The position numbers and the translations under genes were made by a program. A stretch of 64,000 nt of DNA from Pelomicrobium methylotrophicum (lineage in GTDB: Bacteria; Pseudomonadota; Gammaproteobacteria; Burkholderiales; UBA6910): positions 44,139-108,138 of the forward strand of contig NZ_VPFL01000011.1 in NCBI RefSeq assembly GCF_008014345.1, in the 5' to 3' direction. This document shows, piece after piece, positions 57,088 through 64,000 of the stretch; positions within the stretch are counted from its first letter, which is position 1; the number at the start of each line of letters is the position of its first letter. The notes beneath the pieces are model-generated. The model worked only from the letters and a program-made list of their open reading frames with translations. It did not search any database and was not told the DNA's origin.

Positions 57088-57863
57088 GACGCCACCGCCT
57101 GCGGGCCCGATTTCCTGCGGCAGCCTCGGAGCAACTCGCCGCGTGGGCGATTCGGGTTTTTCACCAGCAGCAGCGACAGGTAATTCACTGTCGTGCCGCG
57201 TAGCATGGCGACCTGTTCGATCGTCCGTTCGTCCGGGGTACCGACCTTTTCGATGAAACGGGCGTGCTCAAGCAGTCCCCGGCGCTCCAGGAGCGCGAGA
57301 ATGTCATCCAGCAGCGGTTTAACCTTCAGCAGCACCAGCGTGTCGAACTCATCCAGCAGATGCTCGATGGTGCGGATGCCGTAGGCCGCGGGGATGATGG
57401 CAACGGCATCCTCGCCATCCGCGAGCGGCGTGCCCAGACGGGCGGCCGCGGCATGATAGGCGCTGACACCCGGAATGGTTTCGATCACGATGTCCCCGTC
57501 CAGCGCTGCGACCGTGCGGGCCAGGTGCCCGAAGGTGGAATAGGTGCAGGCATCGCCCTCCACCAGAAAGCATACATCGTTGCCGGCGTACAACGGCGTC
57601 AAGACGGCGCGCGCCGCGGCCAGCCAGTACTTGGCCAGAATTTCCGTATCGTGCGTCATTGGAAAAACCAGCGGCATGTGCGCTTGCGGCAGAGACAAAC
57701 CGGAGCGCCGCACGATATCCAGGGCATAACTATCGCCGTTCTTCCGGCGCACCGGATAGGCCCATACCGTATTCCGATGCAGCAACTCCCAGGCCCGACG
57801 GGTGATGAGGCCCGGATCGCCCGGCCCCAGTGACACGCCGAATAAGGTTCCTTTGCTAGTCAT
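57084..57863 (-). CDS. cbiL: Cobalt-precorrin-2 C20-methyltransferase
   Basis: A 259-residue SAM-dependent methyltransferase. GTLFGVSLGPGDPGLITRRA, FLVEGDACTYSTFGHL and ETIPGVSAYHAAAARLGTPL identify the CbiL/CobI family, which methylates C20. Its start overlaps the cobL stop by 8 nt. Normal length. In this cobalt-early pathway it acts after CbiX. Confidence 0.93.
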   Translation of the reverse strand: MTSKGTLFGVSLGPGDPGLITRRAWELLHRNTVWAYPVRRKNGDSYALDIVRRSGLSLPQAHMPLVFPMTHDTEILAKYWLAAARAVLTPLYAGNDVCFLVEGDACTYSTFGHLARTVAALDGDIVIETIPGVSAYHAAAARLGTPLADGEDAVAIIPAAYGIRTIEHLLDEFDTLVLLKVKPLLDDILALLERRGLLEHARFIEKVGTPDERTIEQVAMLRGTTVNYLSLLLVKNPNRPRGELLRGCRRKSGPQAVAS

Positions 57864-59145
57864 GGCCTTTGCCTAGCTGTGCGCAGACGATCCATACCGG
57901 GTTCTCTGCTGCCAGGCGGTGCATGTCCAGAATGGGTTGGCTGCGAGAGGCTTGAAGTTGGGTCACGTCCCACGAGGCGCCGATTTCTTTCAAGGTTCCG
58001 ATGGCCGTCGAGAGGTTTTCAAAGGTGACGAAGTTCATCACCAGCCAGCCGCCCGGCTTCAGCCGGCGCAGGCTGAGCCGGATCAGCTCGGCCAGCTCAC
58101 CGCCGGAACCGCCGATAAACACCGCGTCCGGGTCGGGCCAGGCGTCCAGGCCCTGAGGCGCTTTCCCGTGCACGAGCGTGTAGTTGTGCACCCCGAGACG
58201 GCGCCGATTCTCAGCGGCAATGGCCACATCCCCCTCGTTCTTTTCGATGGCATAGACATGGCCGTCTGGCGCCAGCCGCGCCGCCTCCAAGCCCACGCTG
58301 CCCGAGCCCGCACCGATGTCCCAGACGACGCTGTCCTGGCGCAGTTGCAAGCGTGCCAGCGACACCGCGCGCACTTCGCGCTTGGTGATCAATCCCTTGT
58401 CCGGTTGGCGCTGCTTGTAGCTCTCATCGGCAAGCCCAAAAAGGACCTCGCATCGGGCCGGGCTATCGCGCCACAGCAGCAGCACATTGGGGTCGGAGAA
58501 ACGCAGGTGCGCCGCCTCGGCCACCGAGCATTCCGTCACCAGTCTTTCGCCTTCCTGCAGCAGACGCTCTGCGACCGCCATGCGAAACTGCCCATCCAGG
58601 CCTTCGCTCACCAGCATGCGGGCGATGCGATCCGGGGTGTTGTCGGGACTGGTGAAGATGGCCAGGCGCTCATGCCGGCGTGCGGCGCGCAGCAGCTCGT
58701 ACAGCCCATGCTCGGGGCCGGCGCCTTCGTGCCATTCGCCCGCATCGTGACCGTGAACGGAGAGGATTTTCATGTCCTGCCAAGGCAGCCCCAGGCGCGC
58801 ACAAGCCAGTTGCACGGTGGACACGTTGGGCAGGATCTCGAAGGCCTCGATACAAAGCCGCGACTGAAGGAAACTCGCGATACCGTGGCATAACGGGTCG
58901 CCGGTGGCCAGGACCACGACGCGCTTGCCTTGCGCCTGCGCCTCGCGAATCCAGTCCGGCACCCGAGAAAGCTGGCCCGTCAGATCGCGCGTCTGGGCGG
59001 TGGGGGCGATCTGGTTCGCAAAGAGTCGGAGGCTGCGCGTGCCGCCGATGACCAGATCGGCCCGCTGGATATGGGCAAGCGCTCGCGGCGTCAGGCCTGC
59101 CGGACCGTCGTCCAGCACGCCGATGATGCGACAGGGTTCCGTCAT
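57856..59145 (-). CDS. cobL: Precorrin-6B C5,15-methyltransferase/decarboxylase (CbiE-CbiT fusion)
   Basis: A 429-residue fusion. The N-terminal CbiE half (IIGVLDDGPAGLTPRALAHI, VVVLATGDPLCHGIASFL, NVSTVQLACARLG) methylates C5; the C-terminal CbiT half (KREVRAVSLARLQLRQDSVV, DIGAGSGSVGLEAARLAP) methylates C15 and decarboxylates. ATG 59145 overlaps cbiD by 4 nt; the much longer open frame extending to 60021 is spurious. It lies between cbiD and cbiL. Confidence 0.94.
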   Translation of the reverse strand: MTEPCRIIGVLDDGPAGLTPRALAHIQRADLVIGGTRSLRLFANQIAPTAQTRDLTGQLSRVPDWIREAQAQGKRVVVLATGDPLCHGIASFLQSRLCIEAFEILPNVSTVQLACARLGLPWQDMKILSVHGHDAGEWHEGAGPEHGLYELLRAARRHERLAIFTSPDNTPDRIARMLVSEGLDGQFRMAVAERLLQEGERLVTECSVAEAAHLRFSDPNVLLLWRDSPARCEVLFGLADESYKQRQPDKGLITKREVRAVSLARLQLRQDSVVWDIGAGSGSVGLEAARLAPDGHVYAIEKNEGDVAIAAENRRRLGVHNYTLVHGKAPQGLDAWPDPDAVFIGGSGGELAELIRLSLRRLKPGGWLVMNFVTFENLSTAIGTLKEIGASWDVTQLQASRSQPILDMHRLAAENPVWIVCAQLGKGHD

Positions 59146-60251
59146 GGCGTGTTCCCCATCGCTTCGGCGATTTTGTTCCCCTCGAAGTCGCATACCAACA
59201 CTTTCAACGTGAACTTGCGTGGATAGCGTGCCGCCAGTGTATCCACGACGCGTTGCGCCAAGGCGTGGTGAAACTCGCGCGCCAATCCCAGCGCTTCCAT
59301 GCGCTCGGCCGCGTAGCGGGCCGTCTCGGCCTTGCGGATATCCTCGCAAACCTCGGGCGGCGCCCCTACAGCGGCGGCGATCTCGGCGAGCAGGTCCGTG
59401 TCCACCTCGGCGCGCCCTGCGTGGGTAATGGTCTCGCCCTGGGCCATCTTGGTGAGCTTGCCCACCATGCCGCCGATCACGACCTGGCGCAGCCCTTCCT
59501 TGACTGCGGTATCCAGCGCGTAGCGCAGGAAGTCGCCCATCTGCACGAAACAGGCCGGCGGCAGATGCGACAGCTCCCGCATCACGAACTTCTCTGTGCG
59601 CCCGCCGGTGGTGAGGACCACGGTATCCTGTCCTTGCCGGGCCGCCACCTGGACCCCCTGGACCACGCTGGCACGGTACGCGGCGGTGGAATAAGGACGG
59701 ACGATGCCCGTGGTACCGAGGATGGATATGCCGCCCACGATGCCGAGCCGGGAGTTCAGAGTCTTTCTCGCCATTTCCTCGCCGCCTGGCACGGAAATGG
59801 TCACCTCGAGACCGTATTGCGCGAGCAACGATCCGGCCACGGCGCGCACATTGTCTTCGATGTTGCGCCTCGGCACCGGGTTGATCGCCGGCCCGCCCAC
59901 TGGCAGGCCGAGTCCAGGCATCGTCACCGTGCCGACGCCCGAGCCACCTTTGAGCAGGACTTGGCCAGGAGCATCCGCCAGCAAGCATACGTCGGCGGTG
60001 AGATGTGCGCCGTGGGTGCAATCGGGGTCATCGCCCGCGTCTTTGATCACCACCGCTGTGGCACGACGCCCATCGCAGCGTCCACCGGTCACGCGGAAGT
60101 TCACTTGTTGGCCGTTGGGCAGCAGGCATTCGACGGAATCGGGCACGCAGCCAGCCACGAGACCAATAGCCGCGGCTCTGGCCGCCGCGGCTGCGCAGGC
60201 GCCGGTGGTGAAGCCCGTGCGCATCCCTTTCTTTTTTGTTTTCTCCATCAT
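59142..60251 (-). CDS. cbiD: Cobalt-precorrin-5B C1-methyltransferase CbiD
   Basis: A 369-residue CbiD. The GMRTGFTTGACAAAAARAA signature near the start, GGSGVGTVTMPGLGLPVG, and the ILGTTGIVRPYSTAAY motif are diagnostic. CbiD is a marker of the anaerobic, cobalt-early pathway. ATG 60251 has a weak ribosome-binding site, 21 nt after cbiC. Methylates C1. Confidence 0.95.
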   Translation of the reverse strand: MMEKTKKKGMRTGFTTGACAAAAARAAAIGLVAGCVPDSVECLLPNGQQVNFRVTGGRCDGRRATAVVIKDAGDDPDCTHGAHLTADVCLLADAPGQVLLKGGSGVGTVTMPGLGLPVGGPAINPVPRRNIEDNVRAVAGSLLAQYGLEVTISVPGGEEMARKTLNSRLGIVGGISILGTTGIVRPYSTAAYRASVVQGVQVAARQGQDTVVLTTGGRTEKFVMRELSHLPPACFVQMGDFLRYALDTAVKEGLRQVVIGGMVGKLTKMAQGETITHAGRAEVDTDLLAEIAAAVGAPPEVCEDIRKAETARYAAERMEALGLAREFHHALAQRVVDTLAARYPRKFTLKVLVCDFEGNKIAEAMGNTP

Positions 60252-60272
60252 GGCCGGCGCACCCCGCGCCGC

Positions 60273-60935
60273 TTATGCCTTCTGCCGCGCTTCGGCCAGC
60301 GCCAGCAACGCATGCAGGGCCGCGACCACCAAGGTGGAACCGCCCTTGCGGCCTTCGGTCAAGATCCACGGTATGTGAACGATCTCGGCCAGGGCCGCTT
60401 TCGATTCCGCTGCCGAAACAAATCCCACGGGCATGCCGACGATCAGCCGGGGGCGGACGTTTTCTTCGCTGACGAGGCGGATGACTTCCAGCAAGGCCGT
60501 GGGCGCATTGCCCACTGCGACGATGCCGCCATCCAGCAGCCCGCGATCGCGCGCCTTGCGCATGGCATGCACTGCTCGTGTGCTGTTGGTAGCGCGCGCC
60601 TGGGCAATGACGTCTTCGTCGCTGATGAACTGGTGAATCTCGACGCCGAAATGGGCCAGCCGCGGGCGCGACACACCGACACAGATCATCTCCACATCCG
60701 CGACGATAGGTCGTCCGCTGAGGATGGCTTCGACTCCGGCGCACACCGCGTCCGGATGAAACCGCGTCAGACCGTTGAACTCGAAGTCCGCCGTAGCGTG
60801 AATCATGCGACGGACGATGGGCCACTGCTCGGCAGTGTAGCAGTGCGGCCCGGCCTCGCGATCCACAATGGAGAAGGACTCATGTTCGATCCGTTGCCCA
60901 GCCTGGGTTAGCTGTTCCGTCACGATCGTGTTCAT
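60273..60935 (-). CDS. cbiC: Cobalt-precorrin-8 methylmutase
   Basis: A 220-residue CbiC/CobH enzyme that moves a methyl group from C11 to C12. IEHESFSIVDREAG, VRRMIHATADFEFNGLTRF with the catalytic His, and GMPVGFVSAAESKAAL are typical motifs. Its ATG overlaps the cbiX stop (ATGA), and cbiD follows after 21 nt. Normal length. Confidence 0.95.
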   Translation of the reverse strand: MNTIVTEQLTQAGQRIEHESFSIVDREAGPHCYTAEQWPIVRRMIHATADFEFNGLTRFHPDAVCAGVEAILSGRPIVADVEMICVGVSRPRLAHFGVEIHQFISDEDVIAQARATNSTRAVHAMRKARDRGLLDGGIVAVGNAPTALLEVIRLVSEENVRPRLIVGMPVGFVSAAESKAALAEIVHIPWILTEGRKGGSTLVVAALHALLALAEARQKA

Positions 60936-61828
60936 GCCGCGTGCACCTCCTGCGCGTGACGGTGAGGATGCTCGTGGTGGAAATCAGGGCCGGGATCGTG
61001 GTGATGATGGCCGTGGCCCCGTTCCAGAGCGACTTGCCGGTATTTGCAGCCGTCGCAAGGCATACGCGCTGCCGCATCACCGCGGCGTATTGCTTGAACG
61101 TGTTGTTCAAGCAATTGGAAAACCTCTTCTTCAAAACCGAAATAATCGCCGCGCGCGAAACGTACGCGCGGATACTGTGCCTTCAAGTGATCCACCTGGC
61201 GCTTGATGCGCTCGATGAGCGTGCCGGTGAACAGGTAATAGGGCAGTATAACGATCTGGGTCATACCCAGCCGGACATGCCGCTGCACCACGCGTTCTAG
61301 ACGCGGGTAAGTGATGCCGGTAAAGGCGATGTCTACGAGCTCGTGATCGCCTTCCTCCTGCAGCCAGCGCGCCATCTTGGCGACCTCGCCGTTGGCCATG
61401 CGGTCAGACGAGCCGCGCCCGAGCAGGATCACGCCGGTGGTCATGGGGTCGGGCATATCCAGTTCGCGCATGGCCTGGTGGAGGCGCCGCTTCAAGATGG
61501 ACAGGATCGGATCGCAAGCGCCCAGGTGAGGTGCATAGACAAACTCCGTCTCCGGATGGCGCGCCCGCGCCGCTTCGATGTGCTGCGGGATTTCCATCTT
61601 CACGTGGCCGGCCGCGTTGAGAATCAGCGGCACCACGATGACCCGCCGTGCACCCCGCGCCGCCCGCTCCAGGCCCTGGTCCACCAGCACCTCGGCGAAC
61701 TCGATGAAGCACACCTGGATATCCCAATCCGGTTGCCGGGCGCGCAATGTTTGCGCAAACTGCTCGATCTCGCGATTGCCAGCGGGGTCACGAGAGCCGT
61801 GCCCGACGAGCAATATGGTATCGCTCAT
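60932..61828 (-). CDS. cbiX: Sirohydrochlorin cobaltochelatase CbiX with His-rich tail
   Basis: A 298-residue long-form CbiX, two chelatase domains fused: TILLVGHGSRDPAGNREIEQ and VILLGRGSSDRMANGEVA. A C-terminal MPCDGCKYR motif resembles the MxCxxC 4Fe-4S site of B. megaterium CbiX, and it is followed by a His-rich stretch (HGHHHHDPGPDFHHEHPHRH) that may store cobalt. It inserts Co2+ into sirohydrochlorin, starting the cobalt-early route. Start and stop overlap neighbours by 4 nt. Confidence 0.93.
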   Translation of the reverse strand: MSDTILLVGHGSRDPAGNREIEQFAQTLRARQPDWDIQVCFIEFAEVLVDQGLERAARGARRVIVVPLILNAAGHVKMEIPQHIEAARARHPETEFVYAPHLGACDPILSILKRRLHQAMRELDMPDPMTTGVILLGRGSSDRMANGEVAKMARWLQEEGDHELVDIAFTGITYPRLERVVQRHVRLGMTQIVILPYYLFTGTLIERIKRQVDHLKAQYPRVRFARGDYFGFEEEVFQLLEQHVQAIRRGDAAARMPCDGCKYRQVALERGHGHHHHDPGPDFHHEHPHRHAQEVHAA

Positions 61829-62616
61829 GCTTGCCTCTCGGGTTCAACGCCGCGGCGGAAGCGGTGGGTGAAAGCAGCGTCGTAGAGTTTGGACTTCTTC
61901 AGCACTGGCCAATGCCGCGCACCCAGTGCCGGGCTGACAATGATCATGGCCTGGCTGACAATCTTGGCGGCGCGGCACTTGTCGCGAATGTCGGCGAGTG
62001 TTCCACGGATGACGCGTTCTTCCCCCGGCCAGCTCGCCTTGTGCACCACCAGCACCGGTGCCTGTTCTGGCCAGCCGGCAGCAAGCAGCGCCGCTCTGAC
62101 CTTATGCAGCAGGGTGATGGACAGGAACAGACACAAGGTACAGTGATGACGCGCAAGTTGCTCCAGCGACTCGCCTTCCGGCATGGGGGTGCGTCCTTCC
62201 ACCCGCGTCAGGATGACCGTTTGGGTCACCTCCGGCAGGGTCAAGGTCTCCACGGCCGCCGCAGCAGCAGCCATGGCCGATGAGACGCCGGGAACCACGG
62301 CGATTTCGATGCCCGCGGCATCCAGCGGCTGCACCATCTCAATCAGCGCCCCATAGAGGCTTGGATCACCGGTCTGCAGGCGCACCACGGTCTCGTGCGC
62401 TTGCGCCTTGGCGATGAGCCATGCGGAGATCGCCTCCAAGGTCATGTCTTTGGAATCGGCGATTTCGCAATCCGTCCGTGCCCATCGCAGGGCAGCCTCT
62501 GAGACTAGCGATCCGGCGTACAGGATCGCGCCGGCGCGGGCGATTAAATCGCGGCCTTTGACTGTGATCAACTCCGGGTCACCCGGACCGGCGCCGACGA
62601 ACCAGACTTTGCCCAT
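61825..62616 (-). CDS. cbiF: Cobalt-precorrin-4 C11-methyltransferase
   Basis: A 263-residue CbiF/CobM enzyme methylating C11. VWFVGAGPGDPELITVKGRD, LQTGDPSLYGALIEM and VPGVSSAMAAAAAAVETLTL are family motifs. Start ATG 62616 shares one nucleotide with the cbiM stop; the longer frame start at 62652 lies within cbiM. Overlaps cbiX by 4 nt. Confidence 0.94.
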   Translation of the reverse strand: MGKVWFVGAGPGDPELITVKGRDLIARAGAILYAGSLVSEAALRWARTDCEIADSKDMTLEAISAWLIAKAQAHETVVRLQTGDPSLYGALIEMVQPLDAAGIEIAVVPGVSSAMAAAAAAVETLTLPEVTQTVILTRVEGRTPMPEGESLEQLARHHCTLCLFLSITLLHKVRAALLAAGWPEQAPVLVVHKASWPGEERVIRGTLADIRDKCRAAKIVSQAMIIVSPALGARHWPVLKKSKLYDAAFTHRFRRGVEPERQA

Positions 62617-63272
62617 CACCTGGCCAGCTTGAGCGACTTCACGGCAAAGCACGTGTCGACCAGCGGCGTGTCCTCATATCGCTTCAGCAACCGGACGACG
62701 GCGTAGGTGAACAGCGGTTCCAAGACCACGATCGTGAAGTACGACGCAGCAAACGCCGCCCAGGCGGAAAACGGCATGGCCACATCGCTCACGAGCAACC
62801 AGAAGCCAACCATGGCAGTGACGCCGCTGTAGTACATCGCATCGAGCTTGAAGATGGTGCGCCAGCCGACGCGTCGGCCTTTGGCCGCATCACGCAGCCT
62901 GCGTCCCAGGGCATAGTGCACCGCGATCAGCGGCAGAATCAGCGACAGCGAGTTCACTGCCAGGTGCGGCAGATCCATCGGGTCGAACAGCAGGCCCTGC
63001 AACAGCAGTCCCAGCGCGAAGCCGAACAGCGTGGGCAGGAAACCGAGCGTGAGATACATGGCCATGGCGCCGACGAAATGCAATTCCGACGGCCCGACAT
63101 TTACGTGGAAACTTTGCATGAAAAGCGAGAAAAACACCGCCGCGAGCAGCGTGCGCACCACGTCCGCCGGCCGTCGTAGCAGGTCCTTCGCGTAACAGCC
63201 CAGGACGCCGATCGCCGAGATGTTGGCAAGCATGACTTTGGTCTGTGCGATGAATCCGGGTTCAATGTGCAT
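62616..63272 (-). CDS. cbiM: CbiM-like cobalt/ECF transporter S component
   Basis: A 218-residue membrane protein with about six helices, CbiM family, starting MHIEPGFIAQTKVMLANISA. The N-terminal Met-His is the cobalt-binding feature of CbiM. FHVNVGPSELHFVGAMAMYL is characteristic. ATG 63272 follows AAAGGAG; the frame start at 63290 is too early. CbiN, CbiQ and CbiO are not adjacent, so a solo CbiM or partners elsewhere must be assumed. First gene of the operon, behind a riboswitch. Confidence 0.86.
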   Translation of the reverse strand: MHIEPGFIAQTKVMLANISAIGVLGCYAKDLLRRPADVVRTLLAAVFFSLFMQSFHVNVGPSELHFVGAMAMYLTLGFLPTLFGFALGLLLQGLLFDPMDLPHLAVNSLSLILPLIAVHYALGRRLRDAAKGRRVGWRTIFKLDAMYYSGVTAMVGFWLLVSDVAMPFSAWAAFAASYFTIVVLEPLFTYAVVRLLKRYEDTPLVDTCFAVKSLKLAR

Positions 63273-63631
63273 GGTGATGGCTCCTTTCATCGGCGGTGAT
63301 CATGAAAGCGACGCTGCGAACAGGCGCGCCCCGCTTTCGGGGTGAACGGAAAATCGAACAAGGGCAGCGGCAGGAAATCCGCAAGCGGAGGCAACGCCGC
63401 CGGCGGTAGTGTCTCCGGTACAGCGTAGAAACGCTAGCGAACCACAGAAGGAGGGACGGGCAGCAACAAGCCTACGGGTCAGGGGCGCAAACACAGATTG
63501 TTCTTCCGCCCCGCCCACCCGCGCGCGAGCCGAATGGTCGCCAAGGCGCGCGCGAGCAAGACCTAAAAGCGGGAAACAGAGAATATGCGCCCAGTGCACC
63601 GGGACATCGCCCTCCGCAATGCCGATCCCAA
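63273..63631 (-). other. Long leader between the cobalamin riboswitch and cbiM
   Basis: About 360 nt separate the riboswitch from cbiM. A CCCCGAAAGCGGGG hairpin lies near its 3' end. A 99-codon frame (63300-63599) has no recognisable domain. A GGAGG with ATG near 63610 would encode a short peptide of 14 codons. No certain gene. Confidence 0.4.
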
Positions 63632-63830
63632 TGCCTCAGGCCGGTCTCCGGGCTCACGAGCGGCATTCACCGGGCGGATCGCCTTCCCGCGTCGAAACGC
63701 AGTGGCCGTGTGATCCGCCGCAACTCGTCTACCGTTGCGGGGGCAGCGCCGGCTTTGCTCTTCACCATGGCGAGAGCGCACCGGCTTCCCGTTTCATCCC
63801 TCGGGCGGACGCCGTCGGGACACCTGAAGC
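63632..63830 (-). ncRNA. Cobalamin riboswitch
   Basis: On the minus strand the conserved blocks occur in order: AGGTGTCCC at the 5' end, GGGATGAAACGGGAAGCCGG, GCTGCCCCCGCAACGG (the B12-box core), ACACGGCCACTG, GGGAAGGCGATCCGCC and the closing GCCCGGAGACCGGCCTGAGG. This is the canonical order for an adenosylcobalamin riboswitch. It precedes cbiM and the whole cob operon, so cobalamin should repress it. Confidence 0.95.
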
Positions 63831-63837
63831 TCACCGA

Positions 63838-63867
63838 ATGATAAGCGGCGATGTGAATGCGAGTCAA
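63838..63867 (-). promoter_or_regulatory. Promoter of the cobalamin operon
   Basis: On the minus strand TTGACT (63867-63862), 18 nt, then TATCAT (63843-63838) puts the start near 63831, exactly at the riboswitch 5' end. The -35 lies at the edge of the transposase remnant. Confidence 0.65.
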
Positions 63868-64000
63868 GATGAGTGTATGAGTCCACCACCTTTGGCACTC
63901 GGGTTGATGTTGGAGGAGGAATTGTAGGGGTGGTTTTTGGCCGAGTCGATGGTGGGGGCGCTGGGTGTTGTAGAACACCAGCCAGTCGGCCAGTTTCTGG
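63868..64000 (-). pseudogene. Transposase C-terminal remnant (integrase core, IS3/IS481-like), partial
   Basis: The minus-strand frame entering from the window edge reads KLADWLVFYNTQRPHHRLGQ then KPPLQFLLQHQPECQRWWTH, the usual C-terminus of DDE integrase-core transposases. No stop codon occurs where the family normally ends; the frame runs on into the riboswitch region, so the 3' end of the element seems lost or fused. The upstream part lies outside the window. Confidence 0.8.

Noticed and set aside
57856..60021. 721-codon open frame covering cobL and beyond
   Set aside because: The part upstream of 59145 is an Arg/Gly-rich shadow of cbiD; cobL has a coupled ATG at 59145.
63300..63599. 99-codon frame in the riboswitch leader as a CbtB-like gene
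   Set aside because: No ribosome-binding site or family pattern; composition looks like a high-GC shadow.

Overview
The window is about 66 % GC and encodes bacterial housekeeping genes in an order typical of Betaproteobacteria: lolC, an RpfE-like gene, recJ, prfB, lysS, then bamD/rluD/pgeF, phaC/phaB/phaR, rimO and ctaA. Polyhydroxyalkanoate synthesis, oxygen-independent ubiquinone genes (ubiU, ubiV, ubiT), NnrS, hemerythrin and FNR-type boxes point to a facultatively anaerobic, possibly denitrifying or chemolithotrophic betaproteobacterium. The exact genus cannot be read from this piece.

Layout. 1-6180: housekeeping genes, with a programmed +1 frameshift in prfB. 6261-8219 (minus): ECF sigma factor, membrane anti-sigma factor and an exported ferritin-like protein. 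8450-13593: acetoacetate-CoA ligase, then a copper unit (CsoR-type operator, copA, copZ, csoR). 13596-26306: bamD, rluD, pgeF, ZIP transporter, PHA genes, rimO, a DinG-type helicase, pgsA and ctaA. Between phaB and phaR an orphan minus-strand promoter and terminator frame a candidate regulatory RNA carrying anti-Shine-Dalgarno repeats.

26490-45270 is an anoxia/nitric-oxide island. Four FNR/DNR-like boxes mark promoters for a DsrE-like protein, a STAS protein, the ubi operon/NnrS intergenic region, and a minus-strand membrane/lipoyl operon. Phosphoketolase and acetate kinase form an acetyl-phosphate to ATP route. The plus operon is radical SAM, ubiU, ubiV, a lipoate ligase-DUF116 fusion and ubiT. 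The facing minus operon encodes a small cbb3/NnrS-like membrane protein, a GcvH-like lipoyl carrier with a C-terminal CxxC, and a thioredoxin-membrane fusion; a hemerythrin follows. I read the lipoate ligase, lipoyl carrier and thioredoxin-membrane protein as one candidate undescribed thiol-redox system. The whole promoter module is present twice (26490 and 36788), with the FNR box shifted by 41 bp, close to four helical turns.

45447-53124: secretin-like and hypothetical envelope proteins, then Fur-box-flanked ferric iron uptake (fbpA, fbpB, fbpC, with the permease inverted) and mltB. 53309-63272 (minus) is one tightly overlapping anaerobic (early-cobalt) cobalamin operon: cbiM, cbiF, cbiX, cbiC, cbiD, cobL, cbiL, a split cbiG, a cbiH fused to a HutX/ChuX-like domain, a 2Fe-2S ferredoxin and cobA. 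It is led by a clear cobalamin riboswitch, and its promoter abuts a transposase remnant that runs off the window end. cbiJ is not seen.

No tRNA, rRNA, CRISPR array or intact insertion sequence was recognised.
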